DNA of 64,000 nucleotides from contig NC_087080.1 of the NCBI RefSeq assembly GCF_026151205.1, positions 16,281,337-16,345,336 of the forward strand. Reading direction: 5' to 3'. A program made the translations under genes and the position numbers. Below the pieces are notes generated by a model. That model worked only from the letters and a program-made list of their open reading frames with translations. It was not told where the DNA came from and searched no databases. The stretch comes from Bolinopsis microptera. Taxonomy: Eukaryota; Ctenophora; Tentaculata; Lobata; Bolinopsidae. Below, one piece after another: positions 62,328 to 64,000 of this stretch; the first letter of the stretch is position 1; every line of letters starts with the position of its first letter.

Positions 62328-62518
62328 GTCGCTGAGATGTTGCTAATTATTTTAAATTGGTCAAATAAGCTCAGTGAAGCTCACACTCACACAAAACTTG
62401 CCACAAATGGTTGACTACTTGTTATTGACATTCTGTAAAATTTTGAAGCAAAAATATTTATCAGAACATAAGTTATACCACTTTCTGTTTTTAAAATAAT
62501 TAGCAACATCTCAGCGAC
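62328..62518. mobile_element. 191-bp element with perfect 29-bp inverted ends
   Basis: GTCGCTGAGATGTTGCTAAT... at 62328-62356 is perfectly inverted at 62490-62518. The target duplication is not clear (left TTACAG, right TAAGGA). No coding content. Confidence 0.75.
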
Positions 62519-62530
62519 TAAGGATGGGCC

Positions 62531-62619
62531 AGGGAGATAACAATAGTTATCTCCCTCCTATTTACCTGTTAATCACAGCCTAAATGTAGTACCAGGGAGA
62601 TAACAATAGTTATCTCCCT
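62531..62619. repeat. twin palindromes GGGAGATAAC-AATA-GTTATCTCCC
   Basis: The same 26-bp palindrome with 11-bp arms occurs at 62531-62556 and 62594-62619. The segment between is unrelated AT-rich sequence. Confidence 0.9.
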
Positions 62620-62639
62620 CCCAGTTATTGCACCCCTAT

Positions 62640-63650
62640 TTAATGCATTATATTAGCGTAAACAAGAGTGAGATAACAACTTTTACATTATGGACAGTTA
62701 CACACTGATCATGAGAGAATATATTATACAGCGTTGTGTATAGGATGTTCGAGGATGTAATTTATGAAAAAAAGATATTGATAGGTTTAATCCCCAGCTA
62801 ACTTTATTAAATTTAGCAGTTATCTAATTAATATAAGATAACTTATAAAGAAATCTGATTCAAGAATTTTAAAAATCTTTTATTTTATACTGAGAAATTT
62901 TACCGTTTTCTAGAAATATCTACATACAGTATGTATCTACAGCTCTATGTGTTCTGTGTAAAATTATCTTTATCCCGGTTGTTGCGACAAGTAAAAATGC
63001 TCTTATTAGGGAAAGGAGATTACTCGACGTTTCAATGTAACTACATCGTATTCATGATCTCAATAAATGTATTTAATAGTAGTTGTGAAAATAGTTTTAA
63101 AACTATTTTAAAAATGGTAATTACTTCTCATATAGGAACGGGTTCTTGTATTGTTACGAGAAATGCGTTTATTTGGTTAAAACTAGGATCATTATTAAAA
63201 GTGTGAAGCTAATCTTATATGGTTACATTTCCGAACACTATCTAATCTTACTCTAGCTATAGGGGTTGTAAGATTGACAATATCTAAGATGATCGGGTAA
63301 ATAATGTTTCTTCGCGCATTTCCTTTAACTAGAAATTAATTATTTTGTTTAGCACAAGATGATTTATTTTATTTTGTAGCTATGTTGTTTTGCTATATTA
63401 TCTTTTAAGTTATGGTGAATTATTCTGATGTACTTTAAATTTCTGCTGGCGATATTATAAATATGGGTTTGATTTAAATATTGTAAAATTACAATAAACG
63501 TCTGTATTTCTTGTATGATTTCCCACCGAACCGCGTTTTCATTGACTCGTAAAACTCGTTTATTTGATTACTGTACTAATAATATCAAACAAACAATTTT
63601 CAAGACTTCAAGAGCTTCTGAGTTCTGACATTATGTTATCTTACGAATAT
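62640..63650. other. no gene recognised; dispersed repeat copy
   Basis: 62965-63065 matches 28640-28745. The open frame 62931-63206 crosses that repeat and is probably fortuitous. AT-rich elsewhere. Confidence 0.4.
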
Positions 63651-63654
63651 AAAT

Positions 63655-63990
63655 ATGTCTCGCAATACTACGTGTGTGTAGTGTGCGTGCAGACCGGCGC
63701 CGTACAATGTTGACAACCTAGTCGCCAGTGGTACTAGCAGAGCGCGGCATACCGCGCGCGACAGAGAGTTCGCCCGTACAATAGTGAACATTTCAAAGAT
63801 GATGATTAATCACTCGACTCGCTCTGATCTATTATTATCAGCAGTTTCCTTGCACTATAGTCCCCCTGTGCTCAGTAGTGCATCTCGCTACAACTTTGTA
63901 CTTGCAGTGGCGCGCGCGCCCGCCATCCGAAACAAGTGCGCCCGCAGCGGCGCGAAAGTTGAAAGTACATGTGATATGGTTAACTTTAAG
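63655..63990. other. CpG-rich segment at the window edge
   Basis: It contains CCGGCGCC, GCGCGGCATACCGCGCGCG and GGCGCGCGCGCCCGCC in otherwise AT-rich DNA. It could be a promoter of a gene beyond the window or another copy of the CpG-rich repeats seen at 16.8-18.2 kb. The open frame from 63784 is unsupported. Confidence 0.4.
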
Positions 63991-64000
63991 TAAACACTTG

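Overview
This window looks like nuclear DNA of an invertebrate animal. It is AT-rich and uses the standard code, its genes have many introns with consensus GT-AG sites, and the proteins are animal families (a GPCPD1-type glycerophosphodiesterase, a CNBD2-like cyclic-nucleotide-binding protein, a coactosin). Most of the space is transposons and tandem arrays. I cannot name the species; the repeat load and retroelement types suggest a cnidarian-like or other aquatic invertebrate, which is inference. Exons were found by eye: open frame, splice-site quality, and phase continuity between neighbouring exons. Comparisons with human proteins are from memory.

Layout. 0-8.3 kb: C-rich arrays, the 5' part of a minus-strand gene with transcription-factor-like composition (2145-3090) behind a motif-rich promoter, a broken plus-strand coding stretch (5169-5558), and a 23-copy minisatellite carrying an AP-1-like site in each unit. 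8.9-13.2 kb: the 3' four exons of an unrecognised minus-strand gene, with a 1.1 kb inverted-repeat element in one intron. Its upstream splice-acceptor region has been invaded by a 3.2 kb element (13204-16412) that itself contains a nested element. 16.8-18.3 kb: CpG-rich small transposons. 19.1-20.9 kb: a minisatellite of roughly 50 bp units. 21.6-24.2 kb: a CNBD2-like gene on the minus strand with a 729 bp fold-back element in an intron. 25.1-27.8 kb: two back-to-back TTAA-flanked elements with poly-G ends. 28.0-30.4 kb: a tiny two-exon gene with a KVRF motif, then a full-length coactosin gene.

31.9-37.6 kb is a nested pair of retroelements: a 5'-truncated non-LTR element whose (ATA)n tail has received an R2-like element with an unbroken 1135-codon frame. 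40.6-44.8 kb, minus strand: parts of L2/CR1-like elements, one with an ORF1 that joins a coiled coil, an AlkB-type dioxygenase domain and an SGNH esterase domain. 47.6-51.2 kb: four large tandem arrays with misleading open frames. 51.3-61.2 kb: a GPCPD1 gene on the plus strand. Several of its intron arrays are built from the exon-intron junction itself, so that tens of copies of one splice donor follow an exon. 61.3-64.0 kb: small inverted-repeat elements, including a cloverleaf-shaped palindrome with three 12 bp hairpins on one 28 bp stem.

The host genes do not form an operon and no shared pathway is evident. Strongest leads: splice-site minisatellites in GPCPD1, the AlkB-SGNH retrotransposon protein, the cloverleaf palindrome, the microsatellite-targeted R2-like insertion, and the families of poly-G-ended elements.
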